The position numbers and the translations under genes are program-made. This document shows positions 26,843 through 35,301 of a stretch of 45,538 nucleotides of DNA, one piece after another (within the stretch, counting starts at the first letter, position 1; the number at the start of each line of letters is the position of its first letter). This stretch comes from Verrucomicrobiota bacterium. GTDB taxonomy: Bacteria > Verrucomicrobiota > Verrucomicrobiia > JAWXBN01. The stretch is from the NCBI GenBank assembly GCA_034440155.1, contig JAWXBN010000098.1:1-45538 (forward strand). Reading direction: 5' to 3'. The notes beneath the pieces are model-generated. The model had not been told where the DNA came from and made no database searches. It saw only the letters and a program-made list of their open reading frames with translations.

Positions 26843-28146
26843 TTCTCCTGATTCTTTATAATTTCCTTTTTTCGCTCGTGTTCCTCCTGGCGCTGCCATT
26901 TTATGCCTATAAAATGGTCAAACGAGGTAAATACCGTGACGGTATCCTCGAACGTTTTGGGGTTTATTCCCCCGCCTTAAGAAAAGAACTCCGTGGGAAA
27001 ACGGTCATCTGGATTCAAGCCGTCAGTGTCGGCGAGGTGATGGCGGCATTAAAGTTAATCGACGAGCTCAAGGCACAATACACGCAGGCTAAAATCCTCC
27101 TGACGACCACAACGGCGCGTGGGTATCAAGTCGCGACACAAAAGGTGCCCGCCGATGTGGTTGTCGCTTATTACCCGCTGGATTTTTATGCGCCGGTGCT
27201 TTCGGCATTCCTGACATTCCGGCCGCAATTAATCCTGCTTATGGAAGGTGAAATCTGGCCGAATATGATGTGGATGGCCAAACGGGCGGGAATCCCTGTG
27301 GGTTTGGCGAATGCCGATCTTTCCCGACGTTCGGAACGGCGTTATAAACGGTTTGGAATCCTCTTCCGGCCGATTTTCAAAATCTTCACATGGGTATTTA
27401 CCCAGACACGTGAAGATGAGGGAAGGTTTGATCCGTTGGGCGTGAGAAAGGAGGCTCTCCAAACTGTGGGTAGCCTGAAATTTGATACGGCGATCCCGAC
27501 ACGTCCACTGCCCTTTGACGCCGGAAAATTATTGATACTATGTGGGGTAGGACAGGCACGCCCGATTTTTGTTGCGGGGAGTACCCATGAAGGGGAAGAA
27601 GAGGTCATTATCCGTGTTTACCAGAAGCTCAAGGAGCAATTTCCCGGTTTATTCCTGATTCTGGCTCCGCGCCATGATGAAAGAACCAAAGAAGTCGAGG
27701 GGATCTTGGACCGCTTTGGTGTGGGATACTCAAAAAGAACCGAGATGGTCGAGTCCGGTGTGATCGACCTTGCGGGTTCGGATTGTCTCTTGATTAATAC
27801 CACGGGTGAGCTCAGGGCTTGGTATGAGGCGGCAACCGTGATTGTTATTGGAAACAGCCTCGTCGGGCACAAGGGCGGGCATAATATTATCGAGGCGGCG
27901 ATTACCGGGCATCCTGTCATCTATGGTCCAAATATGCAGGATTGGGAGCAAATTGCCGCGCAATTTGTCTGCGCCGGGGCTGCTATCCAGGTGGCGACAG
28001 AAGATGCCTTGATTCTTGAAATTGCTGGATTACTGAATAACCCTTCACAAAAGGAAGAGGTTGGACAAAAAGCCAAGGATTTAATCCTCAAAAATATGGG
28101 GGCAGCGAAGCGAACAGTGGAAATAATCAGCCGCTGTGTGAAGTAA
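26839..28146 (+). CDS. waaA: 3-Deoxy-D-manno-octulosonic acid (Kdo) transferase
   Basis: A GT-B glycosyltransferase (GT30) that adds Kdo to lipid A precursors in inner-core lipopolysaccharide synthesis. The 435 residues begin with a membrane anchor (LLILYNFLFSLVFLLALPFYAY), then a conserved block RYRDGILERFG-like, IWIQAVSVGEVMAA with the catalytic-region glutamate, LMEGEIWPNMMW, and the C-terminal donor-binding segment VIGNSLVGHKGGHNIIEAA. All match WaaA. It implies a lipopolysaccharide outer membrane. Translation is probably coupled to xer through the four-base overlap. One GCAAATTGC at 27948. Confidence 0.95.
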   Translation: MILLILYNFLFSLVFLLALPFYAYKMVKRGKYRDGILERFGVYSPALRKELRGKTVIWIQAVSVGEVMAALKLIDELKAQYTQAKILLTTTTARGYQVATQKVPADVVVAYYPLDFYAPVLSAFLTFRPQLILLMEGEIWPNMMWMAKRAGIPVGLANADLSRRSERRYKRFGILFRPIFKIFTWVFTQTREDEGRFDPLGVRKEALQTVGSLKFDTAIPTRPLPFDAGKLLILCGVGQARPIFVAGSTHEGEEEVIIRVYQKLKEQFPGLFLILAPRHDERTKEVEGILDRFGVGYSKRTEMVESGVIDLAGSDCLLINTTGELRAWYEAATVIVIGNSLVGHKGGHNIIEAAITGHPVIYGPNMQDWEQIAAQFVCAGAAIQVATEDALILEIAGLLNNPSQKEEVGQKAKDLILKNMGAAKRTVEIISRCVK

Positions 28147-28307
28147 TGAGAAAAATCCTTTCAGCCCTGTTTCTATTGATTGTCGGAATCTCCTTTATCC
28201 TCTTGTTACCCCGGGTGAATGCCCGTTATTTGGCGATGATGTATTTGGGGCTCGGCATTTATCTACTTCTGCGCAGTTGGTGGCGGCGGGTGATCAAGCC
28301 AGATTAG
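28146..28307 (+). CDS. Small membrane protein (53 aa), unknown
   Basis: A 53-residue frame whose ATG overlaps the waaA stop (TAATG), so it is likely translated with waaA. It starts MRKILSALFLLIVGISFILL, a first membrane helix, then PRVNARYLAMMYLGLGIYLL, a second one, and ends in a basic WWRRVIKPD tail. Two helices with a short loop are clear; no family is recognised. Its stop codon overlaps the end of a converging small frame on the minus strand. Confidence 0.5.
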   Translation: MRKILSALFLLIVGISFILLLPRVNARYLAMMYLGLGIYLLLRSWWRRVIKPD

Positions 28308-28441
28308 GTTTCCCGGGCCTTTCCGAGATAGCGCAAGGCGAGCACGACAAAAACGACCCCCATTCCTAATCCGATGAAGGGATTCGATGAGGAACGTTCC
28401 CCGGTGAGAATGACTTCCACCCCGCGCAATGAAAGACCCAC
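28304..28441 (-). pseudogene. Remnant or tiny gene of a membrane protein
   Basis: The minus strand reads GVGLSLRGVEVILTGERSSS, then NPFIGLGMGVVFVVLALRYL and GKARET, ending at a TAA. It looks like the C-terminal part of a small membrane protein with one full helix. In frame, only two codons separate the first glycine from an upstream TAG, and no good start exists; GTG at 28441 abuts AGGA with no spacing. I take it as a truncated remnant, but a tiny gene is possible. It meets the 53-residue gene tail to tail. The following 229 bases (28442-28670) show no gene. Confidence 0.35.
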
Positions 28442-28670
28442 TCCTAAAAGCTAAAAACGAGAACGAATAAATAGTATATTACTTTCATATGACTGGCAGG
28501 GTACGTGGGAGAATGTTTTGAGCAATAAAAAATCATGTGATTTAGGAACGAATCTCTCAGTCGCCAAAATCTTAATCTCATCAATAGAAGGCGAAATGCT
28601 TTACGTGATGGCCGTGACAATGACTTCGGGGCGGTGGTTGTGAATAAATAATCACGAAGTCAAAAATCAC

Positions 28671-29762
28671 TCATCCCATGATTCTGCGGTCGTCACCGAG
28701 ATTAATGCCTTTAAGTTTCATTTTGAGTGCATCGGGATTCGGCGCGTATGTCATGGCGAGGGTTTCATCGATGCAATTTGCTTTGACTAGGTCGTAAATA
28801 GCTTGGTTAAAATTCTGCATGCCATCTTCCCGACCTGTCTCGATGGCCATCGGGAGTTTGTCGAGTTTGTCTTCTTCGAGTAATTTGCGGACCGTCGGTG
28901 TATTGAGGAGAATTTCAAGGGCTGGATAAACGCCATTGCCGTCTTTGGCAGGAATCAGCCGCTGGCACATAATTCCTCGGAGACAGAGGGCAAATTGGCG
29001 ACGGATCTGCGACTGTTCTTCCGAAGGGAAAAAATCCAAGAGTCTTGTGACCGCTTGGGTGGCGGTAGCGCTGTGTAATGTGCTGAGGACTAAGTGTCCC
29101 GTTTCCGCTGCCCTGAACGAGGCCATCACGCTGGAGTCATCCCTCATTTCCCCGATAACGATGACGTCAGGGTCTTGGCGCATGACATTGATGAGCGCAT
29201 GTTTAAAGTCCATGGTGTCCAGTCCCACTTCCCTTTGATTAAAAACAGAAAGTTTATCTTCAAAAAGGTATTCAATCGGATCTTCCAGGGTAACGATATG
29301 CAGCTTTTGAGTTTCATTGATCCAATCAAGCATGGCGGCCAGAGACGTGGACTTTCCCGAGCCGGTGGCTCCACAGATGAGGATAATCCCATCCCCGTGG
29401 TCCCCGATGGATTTTGCATGAGCCGGGAGATTAAGATTTTCCCACTTAGGAATTTCACTTTTTACATGCCGCAAGGCTAGACTTAGTTTTCCCCTTTGAT
29501 GGAAGATATTTGCCCGGAAGCGACCGATGCCGGATTCATCAAATGAAAAGTCGATTTCCCTTTCCTCATCGAATTTCTTGCGCAGGTAGGGCGGGAGGAG
29601 GTATTGGACGAATTGTTGGCAGGTTTCTGACGGGATGATCGTATCCGGCACAGGCATTAACTCGCTGGATACCCGGTAAATCAAGAGGGCATCACTTTTG
29701 ATATGAATGTCTGATGCCCCTGATTGGACAGCGCCTGAGAGAATCTGTTTGAGATATTCCAT
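28671..29762 (-). CDS. pilT: Type IV pilus retraction ATPase, PilT/PilU family
   Basis: A hexameric AAA-type ATPase powering pilus retraction, needed for twitching motility and DNA uptake in competent bacteria. From ATG 29762 the protein is 363 residues: N-terminal PAS-like domain with the conserved ASDIHIK, Walker A GATGSGKST, Asp box IVTLEDPIEY, Walker B with DPDVIVIGEMRD, and His box ETGHLVLSTLHS. The typical PilT C-terminal helix motif AIRNLIRE is not seen, so PilU or an unusual PilT remains possible. The frame is open to 29843, but that part overlaps the upstream PilZ-like gene, and family members start near MEYLKQIL. No other pilus gene is in the window. One motif copy at 28773. Confidence 0.9.
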   Translation of the reverse strand: MEYLKQILSGAVQSGASDIHIKSDALLIYRVSSELMPVPDTIIPSETCQQFVQYLLPPYLRKKFDEEREIDFSFDESGIGRFRANIFHQRGKLSLALRHVKSEIPKWENLNLPAHAKSIGDHGDGIILICGATGSGKSTSLAAMLDWINETQKLHIVTLEDPIEYLFEDKLSVFNQREVGLDTMDFKHALINVMRQDPDVIVIGEMRDDSSVMASFRAAETGHLVLSTLHSATATQAVTRLLDFFPSEEQSQIRRQFALCLRGIMCQRLIPAKDGNGVYPALEILLNTPTVRKLLEEDKLDKLPMAIETGREDGMQNFNQAIYDLVKANCIDETLAMTYAPNPDALKMKLKGINLGDDRRIMG

Positions 29763-29779
29763 GTGGGCAAAAGGATAGC

Positions 29780-30133
29780 CTATGAAGAGACATGAATCAA
29801 TCTTGATGCTGATTGGAGTGCTTTGGTGGAGATATCCAAGCATTTGGTGAAGTAAAGGGTGACATCGTAGGCGGAATGGCTATCCGTGACCTTGTCACAG
29901 GTAATCACCACCCCATTACATTTGACCTTTCGATATTTATGGTCGTTTACCTTTATCTCGAGGTTGATGGAGAGTTCAGTCCCAAATTGAAAATACCAAT
30001 TTGTCCGCAAACACATACCTTTATCACAGATTTTAAAGTGGTCAGGGGAAAAACAGACCTTTTCATCATCAAAACACATGTTTACGACACGGGCATTTGA
30101 TTTCGATGATCCATGAATAGGAGAATGGGACAT
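29780..30133 (-). CDS. Small PilZ-like protein
   Basis: 117 residues, 17 bases upstream of the pilT-like gene and in the same direction. The order of predicted strands (KGMCLRTNWYFQFGTELSIN, LEIKVNDHKYRKVKCNGVVI, YDVTLYFTKC) resembles a PilZ barrel: G-x-x-L-x-T/S followed by a G-x-x-L line and a V-x-C-x-G-x-V-V line. The c-di-GMP signature RxxxR is not visible, and the D/NxSxxG motif is reduced to CDKG, so ligand binding is doubtful. Non-binding PilZ proteins act in type IV pilus assembly in other bacteria, which fits the neighbour. Six cysteines in a short protein are unusual. The family call is moderate. Confidence 0.55.
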   Translation of the reverse strand: MSHSPIHGSSKSNARVVNMCFDDEKVCFSPDHFKICDKGMCLRTNWYFQFGTELSINLEIKVNDHKYRKVKCNGVVITCDKVTDSHSAYDVTLYFTKCLDISTKALQSASRLIHVSS

Positions 30134-30157
30134 GACGATAAAATCAATATAGGGAGG

Positions 30158-30189
30158 TTTCTTATTCTGTCAAAAGACAGAATAAGAAA
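30158..30189. terminator. Strong 14-bp hairpin between leuB and the PilZ-like gene
   Basis: TTTCTTATTCTGTC and GACAGAATAAGAAA pair perfectly around an AAAA (minus strand TTTT) loop. It sits 28 bases past the leuB stop and 25 bases before the PilZ-like start, both read leftward. It has no T-run behind it on the minus strand and is AT-rich, so it could be a terminator, an RNA-stability element, or a leader structure of the pilus pair. Confidence 0.5.
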
Positions 30190-30216
30190 ATGGAGGGTTT
30201 ATCCTGTCCCCTGTGC

Positions 30217-31302
30217 TTAGATTGCCGCACAAATCAGGTCGCCGATTTCCCGGGTATTCACCCTTTTTGTCCCCTCGGAATAGATGTCACCTGTCCGGTA
30301 ACCCTCTGAAATGACTTTCTCGACGGCGTTTTCAATCGCCTGGGCAGCAGCTTCGTGAGCGAAACTATAACGGAGCATCATGGCGGCCGAAAGGATCTGG
30401 GCAATCGGATTCGCGATTCCTTTGCCTGCGATATCAGGGGCGGTCCCGCCGCTGGGTTCGTACATACCAAATGTACCTTCAGCCAAGCTGGCACTCGGCA
30501 GCATACCCAAGGACCCGGTGATCATGGCCATTTCATCACTAAGGATGTCCCCAAACATATTTTCGCAGAGTAATACATCAAATTGTTTGGGGTTACGTAC
30601 GAGCTGCATGGCTGCATTATCGACATACATGTGGATGAGCTCGACCTCAGGATATTCCTTCGCAATTTGCGTCACGGTTTTGCGCCATTGGACACTATTT
30701 TCGAGTACATTAGCCTTGTCTATGGAGTGCAATTTTCGGGCGCGTTTTTGTGCAGCCTTAAACGCGACATGCGTGATTCGCTCGATTTCGGGGGTCGTAT
30801 AAACCATGGTATCGATGGAGCGAACCCCTTTACCGTCTTCGAGTGGTTCGGATTTTTTGGGTTGGCCAAAGTAGATGCCGCCGGTGAGCTCGCGGATACA
30901 AAGGACATTAAAACCACCTTCAATGATGGACTGTTTTAATGGGGACGCATGGGTAAGTCCCTCATAACAGATGGCCGGACGGAGATTGGCGTAGAGCCCG
31001 AATAATTTGCGTAGGGGGAGGAGGGCTGCACGTTCGGGCTGTTCATGGGGGGGCAGTTTTTCCCATTTGGGTCCGCCGACTGAGCCGAAAAGGATTGCTT
31101 GGGAGGCACGGCAGCTTTCAATCGTAGAGTCGGGAAGAGCCTTCCCGTGGTTATCGATGGCGATCCCGCCGACATCGGCGTGTTTAATATCGAAAGTGAA
31201 AGAAAATTTTTGACCGATTTTATCGATTACTTTCAAGGCCTCAGCCATGACTTCAGGTCCGATTCCGTCCCCCGGTAAACAAGCAATTTTGAAATTTGAC
31301 AT
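30217..31302 (-). CDS. leuB: 3-Isopropylmalate dehydrogenase
   Basis: NAD-dependent oxidative decarboxylation of 3-isopropylmalate to 2-oxoisocaproate in leucine synthesis. The 361 residues carry [20 protein letters not shown] at the start, the substrate arginines in [11 protein letters not shown] and [12 protein letters not shown], the lysine in [11 protein letters not shown], the metal-binding aspartates in [11 protein letters not shown] and the NAD signature [20 protein letters not shown]. The LRxAR-type loop and ENS motif favour isopropylmalate over isocitrate or tartrate as substrate. It stands alone; leuA, leuC and leuD are elsewhere. One motif copy at 30662. Confidence 0.96.
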   Translation of the reverse strand: MSNFKIACLPGDGIGPEVMAEALKVIDKIGQKFSFTFDIKHADVGGIAIDNHGKALPDSTIESCRASQAILFGSVGGPKWEKLPPHEQPERAALLPLRKLFGLYANLRPAICYEGLTHASPLKQSIIEGGFNVLCIRELTGGIYFGQPKKSEPLEDGKGVRSIDTMVYTTPEIERITHVAFKAAQKRARKLHSIDKANVLENSVQWRKTVTQIAKEYPEVELIHMYVDNAAMQLVRNPKQFDVLLCENMFGDILSDEMAMITGSLGMLPSASLAEGTFGMYEPSGGTAPDIAGKGIANPIAQILSAAMMLRYSFAHEAAAQAIENAVEKVISEGYRTGDIYSEGTKRVNTREIGDLICAAI

Positions 31303-31367
31303 AAGGCCAACAGGAATAGCGGGTGTGCAGAAAAATTCAATAGCTTCTTTATTTCCTTAAAAAAAAT

Positions 31368-31979
31368 TCAAGGTGTCGCATGAGCACTATTTTGGAGGGC
31401 CAGATAAACCCGGAGCGCAGCGTAAGAGTCATTGGCCGCGTAGAGGATTTGTTTTTCAGTCAGATTTGGGCGGGACCAGTCGGAAGTAGTTGTTTTTTTC
31501 GATTTTGAAAGTTTCTGACTAAAGAGCATGGCGATAGCGGTTTTTGCTCCAATGGTATTTTTATGGCCAAGCTGATTGAATGAATGATTAAGGTCGATGA
31601 TGCCTTGGGGTTCTACCCCAAATTTACGGGTGATAAATTTCAGATCGTCCTTGAGTCCGAATCCGATTTTGAGGATGCCGGGGGATTGAAGCAGCTCAAT
31701 GATGGCAGGAATAGAATCTTTACAATTCGCCTGGAAAATCCAGGCGTTTTCCAAGGTGGAAAATTGCAGGATATGGGGGCCTTGTGACACCTCGTCTTTC
31801 CTGAATGTGGGCCTCGACTCGGTATCAAATCCGATTAAATGGTATTGAGATAATTTTTCTAACGCCCTCTGGGCCTCGTGCGGCCCGGACACGACAGATA
31901 TGTCCTTGAGGTCCAAGCCACAAAAAGGTTCAAGTATAGCAATTTGCTCTCTGCTTGGGGAGGCGGGTTGTTTTATCAT
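31368..31979 (-). CDS. RNase D-like 3'-5' exonuclease (DEDDy family)
   Basis: A 203-residue exonuclease domain of the RNase D/WRN type. The catalytic acidic residues are visible: DTE in LIGFDTESRP, Asp in GFGLKDDLKFI, and the Y-x-x-x-D motif in ILYAANDSYAALRVYL. No HRDC domain follows, so it is shorter than RNase D (about 375 aa) and resembles stand-alone exonucleases; the substrate (tRNA, other RNA or DNA) is unknown. The frame opens at 32030, but ATG 31979 (MIKQPASPSREQIA) is preferred because the upstream residues look unlike protein; no strong ribosome-binding site decides it. Confidence 0.85.
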   Translation of the reverse strand: MIKQPASPSREQIAILEPFCGLDLKDISVVSGPHEAQRALEKLSQYHLIGFDTESRPTFRKDEVSQGPHILQFSTLENAWIFQANCKDSIPAIIELLQSPGILKIGFGLKDDLKFITRKFGVEPQGIIDLNHSFNQLGHKNTIGAKTAIAMLFSQKLSKSKKTTTSDWSRPNLTEKQILYAANDSYAALRVYLALQNSAHATP

Positions 31980-32068
31980 CAAGCAATACTCTATTTTTAT
32001 CCTGATAAAACAGGAAGTAAAAAATCGCACCCTGATGATTGTCTCGAAAATGACAAAATCAGGTAAAA

Positions 32069-33100
32069 CTAGTAACTCATCTGGTCGAGCTTCACTTTGC
32101 CGCGGAAAATGTAATAAACGCTGACTGTGTAGGCGATAACAACGGGTAAACCGATAATCGCCATGAGTAACATGATGCCGAGGGTTTTTTGTGAGGAACA
32201 GGCATTATAAATCGTCAATGAGTATTCAGGATTGGGATTACTGTAAACCATGTGAGGAAAATAACCGATTCCAAAAATCACCATCAGAGCAGCAATTGAA
32301 AAACAAGAGGACATGAAAGCGAAGAAATCGCGGCCTTTATGAATTTCCCGAGGGATATTGGCAATCGCTAGCATATTCAAGATGGCGATAATGAAGAGTG
32401 ATGGATTATGTTTAAAAATGTCGACCATGTGTGGGACATAGAGGAGAGTCGCCATCGTGGTGGTAGCGTAACAAATAATAAAGATGATGATAAGTCGGTT
32501 CACCCAACCGCGGATTTTTTTCTGGAGGTCACCTTCGGTTTTCATCACTAGATAGATCGATCCATGCATCATGAACAGGGCGACAGTAGTGACTCCCATC
32601 ATGAGGGCATAAGGATGGAGCATGCTTAAGAAATCCCCGGCATATTCCCCGTCGGCTCCAATAGGGACTCCGTAGGCGAGATTCCCCATGGTCACACCAA
32701 TGAGGAAACCCAAGAGCAGGCTACCGAGGAAAAAACCGATGTCCCACATTTCCCGCCACCATTTCATGGGTTGTTTACTGCGGAACTCAATAGCGACTGC
32801 CCGGAAAATGAGGGCAAAAAGCAAAAGCTTGATAACGATGTAAAACCCAGAGAAAACCGTCGCATAAACAATCGGGAAAGCGGCGAAAAGGGCTCCCGCG
32901 CCAGTGACCAGCCAGACTTCATTGCCGTCCCACACCGGGCCGATGGAGTTCAGCGTGATCCGGCGTTCCTGGTCGGTCTTTGTAAAGAGATGCAGGGCAC
33001 CCACACCAAGATCAAATCCGTCGAGGATGGCGTATCCTGTAAATAACACGCCGACGAGCACGAACCATACTATATTCAGGTCTAAGCCCAGTTCTGTCAT
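32069..33100 (-). CDS. cydB: Cytochrome bd ubiquinol oxidase subunit II
   Basis: Membrane subunit of the bd-type terminal oxidase, which reduces oxygen with quinol at high affinity. The 343 residues form about eight or nine hydrophobic helices. The start LNIVWFVLVGVLFTGYAILDGFDLGVG matches the family, as does GPVWDGNEVWLVTGAGALFAAFP. It is coupled to cydA by a four-base overlap (ATGA). No CydX micro-gene or cydDC transporter is visible after it in the window. Confidence 0.97.
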   Translation of the reverse strand: MTELGLDLNIVWFVLVGVLFTGYAILDGFDLGVGALHLFTKTDQERRITLNSIGPVWDGNEVWLVTGAGALFAAFPIVYATVFSGFYIVIKLLLFALIFRAVAIEFRSKQPMKWWREMWDIGFFLGSLLLGFLIGVTMGNLAYGVPIGADGEYAGDFLSMLHPYALMMGVTTVALFMMHGSIYLVMKTEGDLQKKIRGWVNRLIIIFIICYATTTMATLLYVPHMVDIFKHNPSLFIIAILNMLAIANIPREIHKGRDFFAFMSSCFSIAALMVIFGIGYFPHMVYSNPNPEYSLTIYNACSSQKTLGIMLLMAIIGLPVVIAYTVSVYYIFRGKVKLDQMSY

Positions 33101-34467
33101 TTGTTTTTCTCCGGTAAAGCGAGTTTTCCTGTGGGGATAAGGTCTTTATCATCGGGTCCATGCTGGATCTTTTCATTCAACAAATAGAGGAAAACCATAA
33201 AGAGCAGGAAATAAATCAGGACGAACATGATGAGAGAGAAAAGAACGGCTTCTGCTTTGACGGTTTTTGACAGGCCTTCTGATGTTTTCATGAGACCATA
33301 AACAATCCAAGGCTGGCGTCCCATTTCGGCGGTGTACCAACCGGCCTGATTAGCTACCTGAGGACCGAGAACGGAGAGGACGAGGATGAATTGGAGCCAC
33401 TTCCATTTGAAGAGCCAGCCTTTATACCAGGCGAACACCGTAAAAAAGGATAAACCGATCAATCCCATACCGATGGCGATCATGAGATGATAAACTTGGA
33501 AGACAGCATTGATTAATTGAGGGCGGCCCCATTCTGGTGATATCGTATCGAAACCTTTCACAGGTGTTTCAAAGTTTTTATGGGCGAGGAAACTCAGGCC
33601 ACCGGGGATATAAAGACCGTATACTTTTTCAGCTTCCACATCGACCCATCCGAAAATATACATGGGTGTATAGGGTTTCGTTTTGAAGACCCCTTCCATG
33701 GCGGCAAGCTTCGCGGGCTGGTACTTCATGACGATATCAGCGGAGCGGCTGCCCGAGTATAACTGGAGAAGGGAGGTGATACAGGCGACGGTCAGGGCGA
33801 TCTGGAGGGATCTTTTAGCGAATTCCAGATGACGATTCTTTAATATGTAATAGGCACTCAGACTGATCACAAGCCATGCACCCGCCTGCCAACATCCGAC
33901 CAGTGTATGGAAAAGCCTGTCCATGGATGATGGATTAAAGACCATGGCCCAGAAATCGGTGATTTCAGCCCTTGCGGTTTTTCCTTCACCGACAATACGA
34001 TATCCTGCCGGGGTCTGCATCCAGCTATTAGCGACAATGATCCAGACAGCACTGAAATGAGCACCTAGACACACCATACAAGTCGAGAAAAAGTGAAACC
34101 CGGGTTTTACCTTGTCCCAGCCGAAAACAAGAATAGCCAGAAATCCAGACTCAAGGAAAAAGGCGAAAATCCCTTCTGCCGCCAGCGCGCTGCCAAACAC
34201 ATCGCCGACAAATCGTGAGTAAGTGGCCCAGTTTGTACCGAACTCAAACTCCATAACGATCCCGCTGGCCACGCCGATCGCAAAAATCAGGGCGAAAATT
34301 TTCGTCCAAAAACGGGCCATTTGGTGGTAGATATTATTTTTAGTCTTCAGCCAGAGACCCTCTGTAATCACCATGATAACACCTAACCCAATGCTCAAAG
34401 GGGGATAGATATAGTGGAAGGAAATAGTGAAGGCGAACTGTATGCGGGAGAGTATTTCGACATCCAT
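33097..34467 (-). CDS. cydA: Cytochrome bd ubiquinol oxidase subunit I
   Basis: Haem-bearing subunit of bd oxidase, with quinol oxidation on the periplasmic side and oxygen reduction at haem d. From ATG 34467 it is 456 residues, shorter than E. coli CydA (522), consistent with a short Q-loop. The haem ligand histidine lies in [17 protein letters not shown], and GREPWIVYG-like sequence appears as [14 protein letters not shown]; the quinol-binding SPEWGRPQ region is present. The frame opens 11 codons earlier (34500), but family members start at the equivalent of [12 protein letters not shown]. Divergent from a TetR regulator, which may control it, with about 165 bases between. Confidence 0.96.
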   Translation of the reverse strand: MDVEILSRIQFAFTISFHYIYPPLSIGLGVIMVITEGLWLKTKNNIYHQMARFWTKIFALIFAIGVASGIVMEFEFGTNWATYSRFVGDVFGSALAAEGIFAFFLESGFLAILVFGWDKVKPGFHFFSTCMVCLGAHFSAVWIIVANSWMQTPAGYRIVGEGKTARAEITDFWAMVFNPSSMDRLFHTLVGCWQAGAWLVISLSAYYILKNRHLEFAKRSLQIALTVACITSLLQLYSGSRSADIVMKYQPAKLAAMEGVFKTKPYTPMYIFGWVDVEAEKVYGLYIPGGLSFLAHKNFETPVKGFDTISPEWGRPQLINAVFQVYHLMIAIGMGLIGLSFFTVFAWYKGWLFKWKWLQFILVLSVLGPQVANQAGWYTAEMGRQPWIVYGLMKTSEGLSKTVKAEAVLFSLIMFVLIYFLLFMVFLYLLNEKIQHGPDDKDLIPTGKLALPEKNK

Positions 34468-34590
34468 TGTGGGTGAATCATGGCCATTCCTTCTTTCCAT
34501 GGCAAGTTTGAATTTGTGTCGCTGTCGTAAAAAAGAGCTGAAGACTCTTAATTGTGATTTATATATTTAAATCTAGACGGCAAGTAATGG

Positions 34591-34605
34591 AATGCGTGTT
34601 GCATT
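34591..34605. promoter_or_regulatory. Short inverted repeat in the cydA-tetR divergent region
   Basis: AATGC and GCATT are inverted arms separated by GTGTT, lying about 28 bases before the preferred TetR-family start and 124 bases before cydA. The position suits an autoregulatory operator. The arms are only five bases, so chance is a real possibility. Confidence 0.2.
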
Positions 34606-34632
34606 TTTAACGAATAATGGGATTTGTATGGG

Positions 34633-35301
34633 ATGAAAACCGATCCAAAGCTCAAAAACCGTATATTGGCTGCGTATATTGATTCTTTTAAGGAAAAAGG
34701 AGTGCCGCCTGTTTCTGCATATACCTTTTGCAAATCGCTAAAAATTACGGAAAAATCCTTTTACCAAGAGTTTCCATCACTAGAGGCTGTCGAAAAAGTT
34801 TATTGGCAGAATATGATTAAAAAAGTCATTGCAGCCATCGAAAGGGGAGGGGAATGGAAACAGTTTACGTCTAAACAACAGCTTTTGGTATTCCTCTATG
34901 CCTTTTTTGAGGAAGCTCTGGATCACAGGACCCTGCTACTTGTGCGGATGAGGCAGGTATCACCCATGGAAAAGCCGGCATGTTTTTCGGGGTTTGAATC
35001 GGTTTATAAGGATTTTATCAGACGAGTTCTCAAAAAGGGGGTGGAAACCAAAGAAATCGCAGCCCGTGGCAAATTGCAGGCTTTTTATCCCGAGTTATTT
35101 TATTTCCATCTCCGTGCGGTAATCGATTTTAACCTCAAAGATGCAAGCGAGGGATATGAAAGGACTGATGCCCTGATCGAGAAGTCTGTGACCTTTATTT
35201 TTGATCTCCTGCGGACTTCCGCCATTGAGTCGGGTTTTGATCTAGGTAAAATGTTTATCTCCATGATGCGCCCCGCAAATTGCGCAGATGATCATTCATG
35301 A
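34633..35301 (+). CDS. TetR-family transcriptional regulator
   Basis: A 222-residue protein with an N-terminal TetR-type helix-turn-helix (KNRILAAYIDSFKEKGVPPV, then SAYTFCKSLKITEKSFYQEFPSLEAVEKVYW) and a helical ligand-binding and dimerisation domain. The HTH turn K-I-T-E-K-S-F-Y-x-x-F is a clear match to the TetR signature with F in place of L. The frame also opens with TTG at 34624; ATG 34633 is chosen. Its stop overlaps the ATG of the ABC1 kinase gene, so the two form an operon. Divergent cydAB is a possible target. Two motif copies lie inside, at 35069 and 35275. Confidence 0.85.
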   Translation: MKTDPKLKNRILAAYIDSFKEKGVPPVSAYTFCKSLKITEKSFYQEFPSLEAVEKVYWQNMIKKVIAAIERGGEWKQFTSKQQLLVFLYAFFEEALDHRTLLLVRMRQVSPMEKPACFSGFESVYKDFIRRVLKKGVETKEIAARGKLQAFYPELFYFHLRAVIDFNLKDASEGYERTDALIEKSVTFIFDLLRTSAIESGFDLGKMFISMMRPANCADDHS

